This document shows, in pieces, positions 52,995-62,745 of a stretch of DNA of 64,000 nt (within the stretch, counting starts at the first letter, position 1; each line of letters opens with the position of its first letter). The notes beneath the pieces are model-generated. The model saw nothing but the letters and a program-made list of their open reading frames with translations, made no database searches and was not told the origin of the DNA. Origin of the DNA: Bacteroidota bacterium (lineage in GTDB: Bacteria; Bacteroidota; Bacteroidia; Sphingobacteriales; Sphingobacteriaceae); assembly GCA_018266915.1 (NCBI GenBank), contig JAFDZM010000068.1, positions 62,001-126,000 on the forward strand, read 5' to 3'. The translations under genes and the position numbers were made by a program.

Positions 52995-54403
52995 GCTTCT
53001 TTATCTTCAGTTGTCTTTTTAACTATCTGTGCCATCAGCTCGGCCTCAACCACTATCCTCGATCCAACCATGCCAATACCTTTCATTTGTGCAATACCAC
53101 GACGAATAGGCGCTATCAGGTTACAATAGAAAATGATGGTATCGCCTGGCGTCACCTTGTCCTTAAACCGTGCGTTCTCTATTTTCAGGAACAACGTAAT
53201 ATAATTCTCCGGATCAGGCACTGTATTTAACACCAAAATACCGCCGGTTTGAGCCATCGCCTCTATCTGCAACACACCGGGGAACAAAGGCTGTCCCGGG
53301 AAATGTCCCGCAAACAGATCTTCATTCATCGTAACGTTTTTCAACCCAACAACGTGGCTTTTACTGATTTCTAAAATTTTATCAACCAGCAGCATAGGCT
53401 GACGATGCGGTAAAATTTTCATGATATCAACGGTATCATACACCGGTTTAGCGTTCGGGTCGTATAATTTAATGTGCTTGCGGCTTCTTTCCTTTTTAAT
53501 CAGGGTTTTGATCTTCTTGGCAAAAGCAACGTTTGCAGCATGACCGGGACGCGCAGCCATGATATGACCCCTTAACGGAACGCCCACCAAGGCCAAATCG
53601 CCAATCATATCCAGCAGTTTATGACGTGCAGGCTCATTCTGATGGCGTAACTCGATATTATTCAGGATACCCTGTGGAGCTACCTTAATGTCTTTACGGT
53701 TGAACATTTTTGCTAAACCAGCCAGCTCTTCATCGTCTACGTCTTTATCCACCACCACAATGGCATTGTTCAAATCACCGCCTTTAATCAGATTATGCTT
53801 CAGCAGCATTTCCAGCTCATGCAAAAAGCAGAAGGTACGACAGGAAGCGATCTCTTTATTAAACTCGCCAATGGTTGAAATACTGGCATGCTGGCTACCT
53901 AAAACCTGCGAGTTATAGTCGACCATACAAGTAAAGCGGTAATCATCCAAAGGCATAGCCACCATTTCCACCTTACGGTCGGGCTCTGAGTAATGAATAT
54001 TATAAGGAATATGATAGTACTCGCGGTCTGCGTCCTGTTCTAAAAAACCAACCGCTGTCAGCGCATCCACAAATTGGATTGAACTGCCATCCATGATCGG
54101 TGTCTCAGGGCCGTCCATATCAATCAGCACATTATCTATCTCCATACCCACCAAAGCAGCCAGTACGTGTTCGATAGTACTAACGCTGGCGCCGTTTTGC
54201 GAGATGGTAGTTCCGCGTGAAGTATCGGTCACGTTATCGCAGTCAGCATCAATAACCGGTGAACCTTGTATATCTACTCTTCTGAATTTGTAGCCATGAT
54301 TTTCAGGAGCAGGGTTAAAGGTCATAGTCACCTTTTCGCCTGTGTGCAAACCGGTGCCCGAAACAGATACGGGCGTTTTAATAGTCCTTTGTTTTACGTT
54401 CAT
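52991..54403 (-). CDS. lpxC/fabZ: Bifunctional LpxC deacetylase / FabZ dehydratase
   Basis: This 470-residue fusion has LpxC at residues 1 to about 300 (QRTIKTPVSVSGTGLHTGE, STIEHVLAALVGMEIDN and the zinc His in RHKLLDMIGDLALVG). FabZ follows at about 320-465 (ILPHRQPMLLVDKI, GHFPGQPLFPGVLQIEAMAQ). The fusion is characteristic of Bacteroidota. It couples lipid A commitment with fatty acid elongation and sits in an lpxD-lpxC/fabZ-lpxA run. Confidence 0.96.
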   Translation of the reverse strand: MNVKQRTIKTPVSVSGTGLHTGEKVTMTFNPAPENHGYKFRRVDIQGSPVIDADCDNVTDTSRGTTISQNGASVSTIEHVLAALVGMEIDNVLIDMDGPETPIMDGSSIQFVDALTAVGFLEQDADREYYHIPYNIHYSEPDRKVEMVAMPLDDYRFTCMVDYNSQVLGSQHASISTIGEFNKEIASCRTFCFLHELEMLLKHNLIKGGDLNNAIVVVDKDVDDEELAGLAKMFNRKDIKVAPQGILNNIELRHQNEPARHKLLDMIGDLALVGVPLRGHIMAARPGHAANVAFAKKIKTLIKKERSRKHIKLYDPNAKPVYDTVDIMKILPHRQPMLLVDKILEISKSHVVGLKNVTMNEDLFAGHFPGQPLFPGVLQIEAMAQTGGILVLNTVPDPENYITLFLKIENARFKDKVTPGDTIIFYCNLIAPIRRGIAQMKGIGMVGSRIVVEAELMAQIVKKTTEDKEA

Positions 54404-54421
54404 CTTTTAAAACAGTCATTA

Positions 54422-54490
54422 GTTCATTAGTTCAGTTGTTCATTGGTAATAGCTTATTAATCGCAAAAAAGGACTAATAAACTAATGAAC
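54422..54490. repeat. Intergenic inverted repeat between lpxD and lpxC/fabZ
   Basis: GTTCATTAGTT (54422-54432) pairs with AACTAATGAAC (54480-54490), with further GTTCA/TGAAC units between. It resembles the unit at 52131-52187 and may be the same family of small palindromic repeats. Confidence 0.6.
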
Positions 54491-54497
54491 CAGTGAA

Positions 54498-55544
54498 CTA
54501 TTGAACGCTTTTCTTCAATTCGGCAATCACTTTTTCTAATTCTAATACTTTCTTTTCTAATGCTGGCAAATGAGATGCTGCTGCCTCATTTCGCATATTA
54601 TCCATGTAGGTTGTAAAAAATGGCGTTCCACCCCATTTCTTGTTCTCTTCTACAATATTCTTGTTGATACCCGACTTAGCCATAATCTGACTGCCTTTGG
54701 CAATGCTTATATGGCCAACCATACCCACTTGTCCGCCTATAACGCAGTTATCACCTACTTTTGTACTACCGGATATACCCGTTTGCGCAGCAATCACCGT
54801 ATTGGAGCCGATCTCTACATTATGTGCGATTTGTAATAAATTGTCAAGTTTAGCACCTTTTCGGATAATGGTAGATCCCATTGTGGCCCGATCAATTGTG
54901 GTGTTTGATCCAACTTCCACATCGTCTTCCAAAATCACGTTCCCTATCTGCGCTATTTTGGAATAGGTACCATCCGGATTCGGCGCAAAACCAAAACCAT
55001 CGCTGCCTATAATAGCTCCCGAATGTACGATGACATTATTGCCGATCACACAATCAAAGTAAACTGTAACACCTGGGAACAGGGTTACATTATCCCCAAG
55101 CACTACATTATCTGCAATGTATACGTTCGGGTATATTTTGCATTTCTTACCTATCCGGGCGCCCTGTCCTATATAAGAGAAAGCGCCGATATAGCAGTCG
55201 TCGCCCACTTTTGCAGTCGGGTGAACAAAGTTAGGCTGCTCAATGCCGCTTTTGTTCAGCTTGATGGTATTATATCTTTCGAGCAAAACGGTGATAGCGC
55301 TGTAAGCATTCTCAACGCGGATCAGGGTTGCCTTTACAGGTTCGGCAGCAACAAAATCGTTGTTGACCAATACTGCAGAAGCATCGGTGGTATACAAATA
55401 CTGCTCGTACTTTGGATTGGCTAAAAAAGAAATAGAACCGGCAGTAGCCTCTTCTATTTTTGCCAGACGGCTAACTGTTACCTGGGGGTCGCCCTCTACA
55501 GTTCCGTTTAGCAGTAAACTTATCTCATGTGCAGTAAATTGCAT
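54498..55544 (-). CDS. lpxD: UDP-3-O-(3-hydroxyacyl)glucosamine N-acyltransferase LpxD
   Basis: This 348-residue protein has an N-terminal uridine-binding domain ([20 protein letters not shown]), hexapeptide repeats, the catalytic His in [20 protein letters not shown] and a C-terminal helix (residues about 320-348). It is the third lipid A step. It lies in the usual Bacteroidota order HD gene, lpxD, lpxC/fabZ, lpxA. Confidence 0.96.
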   Translation of the reverse strand: MQFTAHEISLLLNGTVEGDPQVTVSRLAKIEEATAGSISFLANPKYEQYLYTTDASAVLVNNDFVAAEPVKATLIRVENAYSAITVLLERYNTIKLNKSGIEQPNFVHPTAKVGDDCYIGAFSYIGQGARIGKKCKIYPNVYIADNVVLGDNVTLFPGVTVYFDCVIGNNVIVHSGAIIGSDGFGFAPNPDGTYSKIAQIGNVILEDDVEVGSNTTIDRATMGSTIIRKGAKLDNLLQIAHNVEIGSNTVIAAQTGISGSTKVGDNCVIGGQVGMVGHISIAKGSQIMAKSGINKNIVEENKKWGGTPFFTTYMDNMRNEAAASHLPALEKKVLELEKVIAELKKSVQ

Positions 55545-55605
55545 CGGGCAAATTTAAGTGTTATAATCGAAGCCGCAAAGTATAAATCTATCAGCCTCAA
55601 TACGT

Positions 55606-56820
55606 TTATAAAAGGTCTTTGGTATAGCAAATAATGTGCTTTTTTACGGTTTTTGCTAATGCTTCAAGATTAGAGTTATCGCTTGCTGCGGCAATATCCT
55701 GTAGTGAGCCGTCTTTCATCAAAATACGGATGCTGCCATCGCCCGGTTTGTAGGCCATATTTCTTATCGTATCGGTAAATACAAAATAATCGGCAACAGG
55801 GTATTTGCTTTCTGCTTTTTTGATCAGCTTGTTAAGCAATTCTTGATTAGGCGGTTCGTTGCTGATCTCGACATGATAAAGACGCCGCTGCATCATCATC
55901 TTACATAATTCAGAGAGCACAACATCATCGCAAGCTGTCCAAACTTTTATAGCCGACATGATATCTGTATCATCCAACGAAGCAAAAATCTCTAAATGAT
56001 GGTCCTGGCTGATGAATTCCTGTTTACTGATCTTCTTCACCAGAAAATGTTCTAAAGCAGGTGTGGTGAATAGTTCTTTACCACCTAATGCAAGTTCGCG
56101 TGCACGCTTCAATATCTTGCCTAATAATAGCTCAGCAGCGATAACGGTTTTATGCAGATATACCTGCCAGTACATCAGCCTACGTGCTATCAGGAACTTT
56201 TCGATAGAATAAATCCCCTTTTCCTCAACGGCAATATGATCACCTGAAACATTCAGCATTTTGATGATACGGTCAAAGCTTATCACCCCCTCTGATACGC
56301 CGGTAAAAAAGCTGTCACGATTCAGGTAATCCATGCGGTCCATATCCAACTGACCGGATACCAACTCATGCAGAAATTTTTTGTGATAGGTGCCATTGAA
56401 TATCTCAATCGCCATTGATAAACGCCCGTCGAACTGAGCATTAAGCTTAGTCATCAGGAGAGTGGAAATATCCTCGTGCGAGATATCTTCAACAATGGTT
56501 TCCTCCAAAGCATGCGAAAACGGCCCATGGCCGATGTCATGTAGCAGAATGGCTATGGTTACAGCTTCCTCTTCCTCGTCGGTTATCTGGTGGCCTTTAT
56601 TGCATAAGGTTTCAATGGACAGGCCCATTAAATGCATGGCCCCAAGAGCATGATGAAAGCGGGTATGCAGAGCGCCTGGGTACACCAAGTGGGTCATTCC
56701 CAATTGCTTAATGTAGCGTAATCTCTGGAAGTATGGGTGCTCGATAAGGTCAAATATCAGCTCTGTTGGAACACTGATAAAACCGTATACCGGATCGTTT
56801 ATGATTTTCTTTTTATTCAA
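55606..56820 (-). CDS. HD-domain phosphohydrolase
   Basis: This 404-residue protein has YGFISVPTELIFDLIEHPYFQRLRYIKQLG, then metal-binding TRFHHALGAMHL and LLHDIGHGPFSHALE (HD motif), the pattern of YwfO/dNTPase-like HD proteins. It probably hydrolyses nucleotides. It is a usual neighbour of lpxD in this group. Confidence 0.9.
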   Translation of the reverse strand: MNKKKIINDPVYGFISVPTELIFDLIEHPYFQRLRYIKQLGMTHLVYPGALHTRFHHALGAMHLMGLSIETLCNKGHQITDEEEEAVTIAILLHDIGHGPFSHALEETIVEDISHEDISTLLMTKLNAQFDGRLSMAIEIFNGTYHKKFLHELVSGQLDMDRMDYLNRDSFFTGVSEGVISFDRIIKMLNVSGDHIAVEEKGIYSIEKFLIARRLMYWQVYLHKTVIAAELLLGKILKRARELALGGKELFTTPALEHFLVKKISKQEFISQDHHLEIFASLDDTDIMSAIKVWTACDDVVLSELCKMMMQRRLYHVEISNEPPNQELLNKLIKKAESKYPVADYFVFTDTIRNMAYKPGDGSIRILMKDGSLQDIAAASDNSNLEALAKTVKKHIICYTKDLL

Positions 56821-56952
56821 GGGTAATATGTGCTACAAAAATGTTAAATTATCGTAATATTCTATTTTATAATTGTTAATTTTTGTTAATTAAGACTGAT
56901 AACCAGTAACAAAAGCCGTCTTTTGTGGTTAATTGATAAAATCAAAAATATT

Positions 56953-58506
56953 ATGGTAGATACGACAATTTTATGGGCCGATGACGAGATAGATCTGCTG
57001 AAACCGCACGTGCTTTTTTTGAAAGAAAAAGGCTATAATGTAACCACAGTTACCAATGGTAACGATGCTGTGGATTCATTTAAAAATAATTACTTCGACC
57101 TGGTGTTCCTGGATGAAAATATGCCGGGACTGACCGGCCTGGAGACACTCTCTGAAATAAAAAACCTGAATAACGAAGTGCCCGTCGTTTTGATCACCAA
57201 AAACGAAGAGGAATACCTGATGGAAGATGCCATCGGTTCAAAAATAGATGATTACCTGATCAAGCCGGTTAACCCGAAACAGGTATTGCTTACGATAAAG
57301 AAGCTGACTGAGAATAAACGCCTGGTAACCGAAAAAACCACTATGGCCTATCAGCAGGATTTCCGTACACTGGGTATGACCCTGAACGATAACCTGAGCT
57401 ACCAGGAATGGGTGGATGTTTACAAAAAACTGATCTACTGGGAGCTGGAGCTGGAAAAACTGGAAGATGAAGGCATGCACGAAATATTAACCCTGCAAAA
57501 AGCAGAGGCCAATGTGCAGTTCTGTAAGTTTATCGAAAAGAATTATCAGAAATGGATTCAAAATCCGGATTCTGGTCCGATCAGCTCACCACAGCTATTT
57601 AAGAAAAAAGTGCTGCCGAAATTGGATGCTAAAACCCCGGTTTTCTTTATCCTGATCGATAATTTGCGTTTTGATCAGTTTAAGATCATCAACCCTTATA
57701 TTTCTGAGTATTTTAGGATGGAGGAAGAAGACACTTATTACAGTATTCTCCCTACCGCAACGCAATATGCACGTAATGCAATCTTCTCTGGCCTGATGCC
57801 GCTTGAAATGGAAAGGCGTTTCCCGGATATGTGGCAGAATGACGAGGACGAAGGTGGTAAAAACCTGTATGAAGAAAACTTCCTGGGTGACCAGTTAAAG
57901 CGCTTATTACGCCGCGATGTTAAATACTCTTACAACAAGATATTGAACATCGACGAAGGCCGGGCATTGAATGATTCAGTAAATAACCTGATGAATAACG
58001 AGATCAATGTGGTGGTATACAACTTCGTGGATATGCTCTCACATGCCCGTACCGATATGCAGATGATCCGTGAACTGGCAAGTGATGATGCAGCTTATCG
58101 ATCATTAACGCTATCATGGTTTGAGCACTCGCCATTATTTGATTTGCTGAAATATTTATCGCAGAAACAGGTAAAAGTGATCATCACCACCGACCACGGT
58201 ACCATTCGCGTAAAAAACCCAAGCAAAATCATTGGTGATAGAAACACGAATACCAATCTTCGCTACAAACAAGGTAAAAACCTCAATTTTAATCCGAAGG
58301 AAGTATTTCATATCCGCAACCCGCACGATATTATGCTGCCGAAACTGCACGTGAGCTCAAGCTTTGTATTTGCCAAAAACGACAGCTACTTCGTGTACCC
58401 CAACAACTACAATCATTTCGTGAATTTCTATAACGAGACCTTCCAGCACGGCGGTATTTCGCTCGAAGAAATGATCATACCGGTTGTTACCTATGGAACG
58501 AAGTAA
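56953..58506 (+). CDS. porX: PorX, T9SS response regulator with PglZ/phosphatase domain
   Basis: This 517-residue protein has a receiver domain (1-120) with phospho-acceptor Asp54 (LVFLDENMPG) and acidic Asp10-Asp11, a helical linker (about 125-200), and an alkaline-phosphatase-superfamily PglZ domain (about 210-515; FILIDNLRFDQF, TTDHGTIRV). PorX regulates type IX secretion and hydrolyses oligonucleotides. The ATG at 56953 is chosen over 56923 because the receiver strand begins directly after it. Confidence 0.93.
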   Translation: MVDTTILWADDEIDLLKPHVLFLKEKGYNVTTVTNGNDAVDSFKNNYFDLVFLDENMPGLTGLETLSEIKNLNNEVPVVLITKNEEEYLMEDAIGSKIDDYLIKPVNPKQVLLTIKKLTENKRLVTEKTTMAYQQDFRTLGMTLNDNLSYQEWVDVYKKLIYWELELEKLEDEGMHEILTLQKAEANVQFCKFIEKNYQKWIQNPDSGPISSPQLFKKKVLPKLDAKTPVFFILIDNLRFDQFKIINPYISEYFRMEEEDTYYSILPTATQYARNAIFSGLMPLEMERRFPDMWQNDEDEGGKNLYEENFLGDQLKRLLRRDVKYSYNKILNIDEGRALNDSVNNLMNNEINVVVYNFVDMLSHARTDMQMIRELASDDAAYRSLTLSWFEHSPLFDLLKYLSQKQVKVIITTDHGTIRVKNPSKIIGDRNTNTNLRYKQGKNLNFNPKEVFHIRNPHDIMLPKLHVSSSFVFAKNDSYFVYPNNYNHFVNFYNETFQHGGISLEEMIIPVVTYGTK

Positions 58507-58535
58507 ATCAGGCTGAATATTATAACTTTGGAGGC

Positions 58536-58952
58536 ATGAAATTGCCTGTTAAAAGCCTTGACGAACTTAAACACGCTGCTGAACAACTGGTGGCTTTTGG
58601 TGGATCAGAAAAGATATTTCTTTTTTATGGTGATATGGGCGCGGGTAAAACCACGCTCATCAAATCACTTTGTGAAAATTTGGGTGTAAATGAGCCTGCC
58701 ACGAGCCCTACCTTTTCTATAGTGAATGAGTACCAGGGTACATTATCCAAAATTTACCATTTTGATTTTTACCGTCTGAAAAATCAAAGCGAGGCGCTGG
58801 ACCTGGGCTACGAAGAGTACTTTTATTCAGGTAATTATTGCTTTATCGAATGGCCCGAAAAGATTCCCGACTTGCTTCCGGACCACTATATACGTGTCGA
58901 TGTGGAGGTTGTGAGCGATAATGAACGGCTGTTAACCTTCACGAAAATTTAA
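58536..58952 (+). CDS. tsaE: tRNA t6A synthesis ATPase TsaE
   Basis: This 138-residue protein has Walker A YGDMGAGKTTLIK, the motif ATSPTFSIVNEYQG, and IYHFDFYRL, all family hallmarks. It supports threonylcarbamoyladenosine formation on tRNAs with TsaB/TsaD. It lies 29 bp after porX in the same direction. Confidence 0.94.
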   Translation: MKLPVKSLDELKHAAEQLVAFGGSEKIFLFYGDMGAGKTTLIKSLCENLGVNEPATSPTFSIVNEYQGTLSKIYHFDFYRLKNQSEALDLGYEEYFYSGNYCFIEWPEKIPDLLPDHYIRVDVEVVSDNERLLTFTKI

Positions 58953-59003
58953 TTCTGCATCCCCCATTTTTTGCCTATCTTCAACAGCCAGAATTAAAGA
59001 CAC

Positions 59004-60230
59004 ATGAGTTCGGAGTTATACAGTGGTTTTTCTGATGTTGCCAAACAGGCAATGATGCAGCCCCAGGAGTCGATGCTGGAGGTAAAAAGCAAAAAAAATA
59101 AGCTTCATATTGGTATACCGAAGGAAACTTCTTTCCAGGAAAACAGGGTTGCTTTAACGCCATTGTCCGTCGCATTGCTCATCAATAATGGGCACGAAGT
59201 GATATTGGAAAGCAATGCCGGCCAGGCTGCCAAATTCTCCGACAAAGACTACAGTGAGCAGGGCGCCAAAATAGTTTACGACTCCAAAGCAGTATACGAA
59301 GCCCATATCATTATCAAAATAGCCCCGCCTACTTTACAGGAAATAGCGATGATGAAATCGCACCAGATATTGATTTCGGCGTTGCAATTATCCACGCTCC
59401 AGGCCGATTGTCTGCATGCACTGATGCAGAAGAAGGTCACCGCCTTGTGCTTTGAACATCTGCAGGATGAAGGTGGGGCGTTGAGCGTTGTAAGGGCCAT
59501 GAGCGAGATTGTGGGTGCTACCTCAATATTGATAGCGGGCGAATATCTCAGCAATATTTTTGACGGCAAGGGTTTAATGCTGGGTGGTATTACCGGCGTG
59601 CCGCCTACTGAAATTGTGATATTAGGTGCGGGTACGGTTGGAGAATATGCTGCACGCACTGCTATCTCATTAGGAGCTGAGGTAAAGGTGTTCGACCCTT
59701 CCATCTATAAGTTGCGCCGTTTGCAGAATAATATTGGCACCAGGGTATTTACCTCGGTTGTTCAGCCAATCGTTTTGGAGAAAGCAATAACCACCTGCGA
59801 CGTGGCTATAGGTGCATTGCGTGCAGAAGATGGCCGTAGTCCATGCATTGTATCTGAAAGTACAGTAAGCCGGATGAAGCCAAATTCGGTAATCATCGAT
59901 GTGAGTATTGACCAGGGCGGTTGTTTTGAAACTTCTGAGATCACTAATCACACTCACCCGGTTTTCAGGAAATACGATGTGATTCATTATTGTGTTCCGA
60001 ACATCGCGTCACGTGTAGCACGAACCGCAACCTATGCATTGACCAACATCTTTACACCTATTCTGTTGGACATCGGCGAACAGGGGGGACTGAAAAATCT
60101 GATATGGAGAAAAGCCGGAGTTCGTAACTCGGTGTACATTTATGAAGGACAGTTAACTAATAAATACATTGGGGAGCGCTTCAATATCCCTTGTAAAGAT
60201 CTCGATTTGCTGATAGTTTCGCATAGGTAA
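59004..60230 (+). CDS. ald: Alanine dehydrogenase
   Basis: This 408-residue enzyme begins with a 33-residue extension, then has the substrate-binding IGIPKETSFQENRVALTP, the catalytic Lys/His region (KIAPPTLQEI), NAD-binding VILGAGTVGEYAARTA, and a C-terminal NITHP-like ITNHTHPVF. It converts alanine to pyruvate and ammonia. The extended N-terminus is common in Bacteroidota. It lies 51 bp after tsaE. Confidence 0.9.
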   Translation: MSSELYSGFSDVAKQAMMQPQESMLEVKSKKNKLHIGIPKETSFQENRVALTPLSVALLINNGHEVILESNAGQAAKFSDKDYSEQGAKIVYDSKAVYEAHIIIKIAPPTLQEIAMMKSHQILISALQLSTLQADCLHALMQKKVTALCFEHLQDEGGALSVVRAMSEIVGATSILIAGEYLSNIFDGKGLMLGGITGVPPTEIVILGAGTVGEYAARTAISLGAEVKVFDPSIYKLRRLQNNIGTRVFTSVVQPIVLEKAITTCDVAIGALRAEDGRSPCIVSESTVSRMKPNSVIIDVSIDQGGCFETSEITNHTHPVFRKYDVIHYCVPNIASRVARTATYALTNIFTPILLDIGEQGGLKNLIWRKAGVRNSVYIYEGQLTNKYIGERFNIPCKDLDLLIVSHR

Positions 60231-60333
60231 GTAGGGGCAGCACAAAAAATATTCCTCAAAATCAGACGCTTAGGAAGATTTGAAAAAAAACCTTGTGGAA
60301 TGAAAAAAGGTGGCTATATTTGCCATCCCAAAC

Positions 60334-60407
60334 GGAGTGGTAGTTCAGCTGGTTAGAATACATGCCTGTCACGCATGGGGTCGCGGGTTCGAGTCCCGTC
60401 CATTCCG
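60334..60407 (+). tRNA. tRNA-Asp (GUC)
   Basis: The 74-nt cloverleaf has acceptor GGAGTGG/CCATTCC (one G-U), an anticodon loop containing GTC (CCTGTCACG), T-arm GCGGG-TTCGAGT-CCCGT and discriminator G. CCA is not encoded (followed by CTA). Confidence 0.96.
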
Positions 60408-60431
60408 CTAAATACAATGTCAAAATTGCCT

Positions 60432-60467
60432 AAAAGCCTGTAAATCATCGATTTGCAGGCTTTTTTG
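60432..60467 (+). terminator. Terminator after tRNA-Asp
   Basis: AAAGCCTGTAAATC pairs with GATTTGCAGGCTTT (one mismatch) around ATC, followed by a T-run. Confidence 0.85.
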
Positions 60468-60538
60468 TTTGCCCGAAAACATACATTTCCCTTGTTCAAA
60501 TATGCTCACCGAATTGCTCACCAGTTTTATGCTAAAAC

Positions 60539-60985
60539 ATGCATATTTTTGATCGCTTATTATCCGCAGGAGCTACAGCTGCTGTTTATTGGTTCCTTAT
60601 TCCGAGAGCATATGAGCTGGGTTGTAAAAGTATAAGTTTAGGCGGCACGCCACCCTATCTGGAAAATGGCGTCCTGAGATATAAAGCGAAATGGCAGGCC
60701 CGTTTTTGCCGCGAGGTTTTCTATATTGAAAACTATCTGCTGCTCGATCCATCCAATCCTTCTTGTTACCAATTTTTGCATGATACATCCTTAGTCGTTT
60801 TCGGTTTAAAAAAATCGCTCGTGGTACTAAGCAGCAAACAACGTACAGAAGCCGATATGCCGGGCGTTATTCTGGATGATATTGACAGTTGGTTTTTGTT
60901 AAGATCACGTCGTTCTGATTCTTATCCGGACGGGATGGAAGATTTGCCCGAACATCTGCGCTATTGGTATCAAAAGGTAGTATAA
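60539..60985 (+). pseudogene. Fragment of a FemAB/GNAT-type acyltransferase next to tRNA-Asp
   Basis: This 148-residue ORF contains RAYELGCKSISLGGTPPYLE, then NGVLRYKAKW. This resembles the C-terminal half of FemAB/GNAT acyltransferases that typically read AyelGcrrfslGgsrP...DGVLryKrKW. The N-terminal acyl-donor region is absent, and the sequence starts soon after the tRNA terminator, so it is probably a leftover of an insertion at the tRNA. It could instead be a short functional protein. Confidence 0.45.
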
Positions 60986-61367
60986 TTAACTTCGCGCAGC
61001 ATCGCCTTAGCTATCAACCGAATCTTAATCCGGTTCGGTTGAGAGAAGCAGTGAAAGCATGTATTATGCCGATAATTGGTGGAGATATTTCACTTATAGA
61101 AATAACAAGGCGGACCATAACCCGCCTTGTCGGCCTTTTGAAATCTGCCGGTTTGGGACTAGCGAGCATTTCTAAGGCCGTTTAAGTAAATTATTCCTGG
61201 CAACAGGCAGATTTTAATATCCGCGCTGACCTGGTAGTTGTCCGCCAGCTAAGCAGCGACTTGCTAGGGTTCTTCCCAGGACTTTCAACTTAAACCATTA
61301 TAAAATTAAGGCGTACAATGCAAGAGATTAATGATTTGTGTCAGACCAAAATATGATATTAACCATT
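60986..61367. other. Non-coding spacer with hairpins
   Basis: No convincing gene. It contains ACAAGGCGG/CCGCCTTGT (61105-61130) and AACCGAA/TTCGGTT (about 61017-61041) inverted repeats. A 73-codon frame at 60964-61185 has no family features. Probably decayed sequence plus a terminator. Confidence 0.4.
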
Positions 61368-62198
61368 TCATGTATGCGCAATAAACAGCGGTGTTTTTAA
61401 TTGACGCATAAGCTTGTCAGCCATACTGGATTTAAATACCCGGGAGATCACGCTTCTGTGATACGCTCCTAGTACAAGCAGCTCATTTTGCTTACGGCCC
61501 TTTAAATATTGGATGATCAATGGTTCAGCGTCTCCATTCATCACTTTGTATTCAGCATCCGGAAAATGACGTTTCATGAATTCCTTCATCAGGTGGTCAT
61601 CTGGTAAATGGTGATTTAGATCTTCGTCCCGAACAGAAACTACTTCGGCAGGTAGTTTTTTCAAGTCCGGTAAAAGGTAACTGAACATTTTAATAGCAAA
61701 CACCGATGATGGGCTGCCATCATATAGAAGCACTATTTTTTCGATGGATTTGAATTTCGATGGCACGATCAATACAGGGCATTGAGCATCGGCGAGAACA
61801 TATTTGATGAAATTGACCGGAAGGTCCTCTTTTTGTTGATTAAGAGATTCTGTTTTATCGACGATCAGTAGGTCCGCATAAATGCTTTCGTGCAACAGCT
61901 CTTGGACAGCAAGACTACGATCATGATGGACCGTATAATTCACTCCGGCATTCTGGCACGACTTCTCAAAACTTTCAGTGGAAAGGTGCCTGGTTAGTTG
62001 ATCTTGTTCATCTCCTTCCAGTTTAAGCTTTAATACTTTTTTATAGCTCCCTCCCCTCAACAAGTAACTGTGGTAAGTGAAATCATCAAGAAATATTCCG
62101 ACCAGGTGTGCCCCGGCCTCTTTCGCAAGCTGGATAGCATAGGAAGCTGTACTTTGTGAATATTTTAATCCATCGAATGCCGCGATGATCTTTTTCAT
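61368..62198 (-). CDS. Tandem universal stress protein (UspA-type)
   Basis: This 276-residue protein has two Usp domains (about 1-145 and 150-276), each opening with a beta strand (KKIIAAFDGLKYSQST and EKIVLLYDGSPSS). The second ends in the ATP-binding-like LVLGAYHRS. It is the last gene of a leftward stress operon with a second Usp and a membrane protein; boxes for a Crp/Fnr-type regulator lie upstream of the first gene. Confidence 0.9.
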   Translation of the reverse strand: MKKIIAAFDGLKYSQSTASYAIQLAKEAGAHLVGIFLDDFTYHSYLLRGGSYKKVLKLKLEGDEQDQLTRHLSTESFEKSCQNAGVNYTVHHDRSLAVQELLHESIYADLLIVDKTESLNQQKEDLPVNFIKYVLADAQCPVLIVPSKFKSIEKIVLLYDGSPSSVFAIKMFSYLLPDLKKLPAEVVSVRDEDLNHHLPDDHLMKEFMKRHFPDAEYKVMNGDAEPLIIQYLKGRKQNELLVLGAYHRSVISRVFKSSMADKLMRQLKTPLFIAHT

Positions 62199-62235
62199 TT
62201 TGATTGTGTTGGAGTGAACATCCTGTTTAAAATTT

Positions 62236-62724
62236 TTAATCGCCGTTATTATTTTGGTTCGGATTTTTCTGGTTTGCGGTTGTATCTCCCCTGATTTCAG
62301 GGTGACGGATCACCCCTCCGGATGTGCCTGCCTGTTTAGAAAATAACACAACAACTAAAGCGAAGGCTGTTATATACCATGGCAGTAAACGAGCGTAAGA
62401 TTTTTGTTTCCAACTCGCCCATAGCGCAATAATACAGAACGCACCAAGCAGATAGAGGGCTATCGAAAAAATTTCAGTGGCTTTTTCATGGGCGTGGATG
62501 AGTTTTTCACTAACGCCAGGTGCATGTTTAATCGCATCTTCGGCCCAATCTCCGGTTGCAGAGGCTGCGATCGCAGACAATGCTGCCACGATGAAAATAA
62601 AATATGAGGTTCGTTTTATTACTTCTGAACGAAATATGAACCCTCCTATCATTACCAAAATCCCAACTATCGGAATGATGATAGGCAAATGATTTAACAC
62701 TAAGTGATAATGAGCCCCATTCAT
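62236..62724 (-). CDS. DUF2231-like four-helix membrane protein
   Basis: This 162-residue protein starts MNGAHYHLVLNHLPIIIPIV (conserved His before the first helix), has four membrane segments and a polar Asn/Pro-rich tail. It resembles DUF2231 proteins, which often sit with cytochromes. It lies 22 bp from the Usp gene upstream and 38 bp from the one downstream. The function is unknown. Confidence 0.7.
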   Translation of the reverse strand: MNGAHYHLVLNHLPIIIPIVGILVMIGGFIFRSEVIKRTSYFIFIVAALSAIAASATGDWAEDAIKHAPGVSEKLIHAHEKATEIFSIALYLLGAFCIIALWASWKQKSYARLLPWYITAFALVVVLFSKQAGTSGGVIRHPEIRGDTTANQKNPNQNNNGD

Positions 62725-62745
62725 GACTGATGATTTTTGAATTGT

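Noticed and set aside
60964..61185. 73-codon frame after the acyltransferase fragment
   Set aside because: It spans strong hairpins and has no recognisable features.
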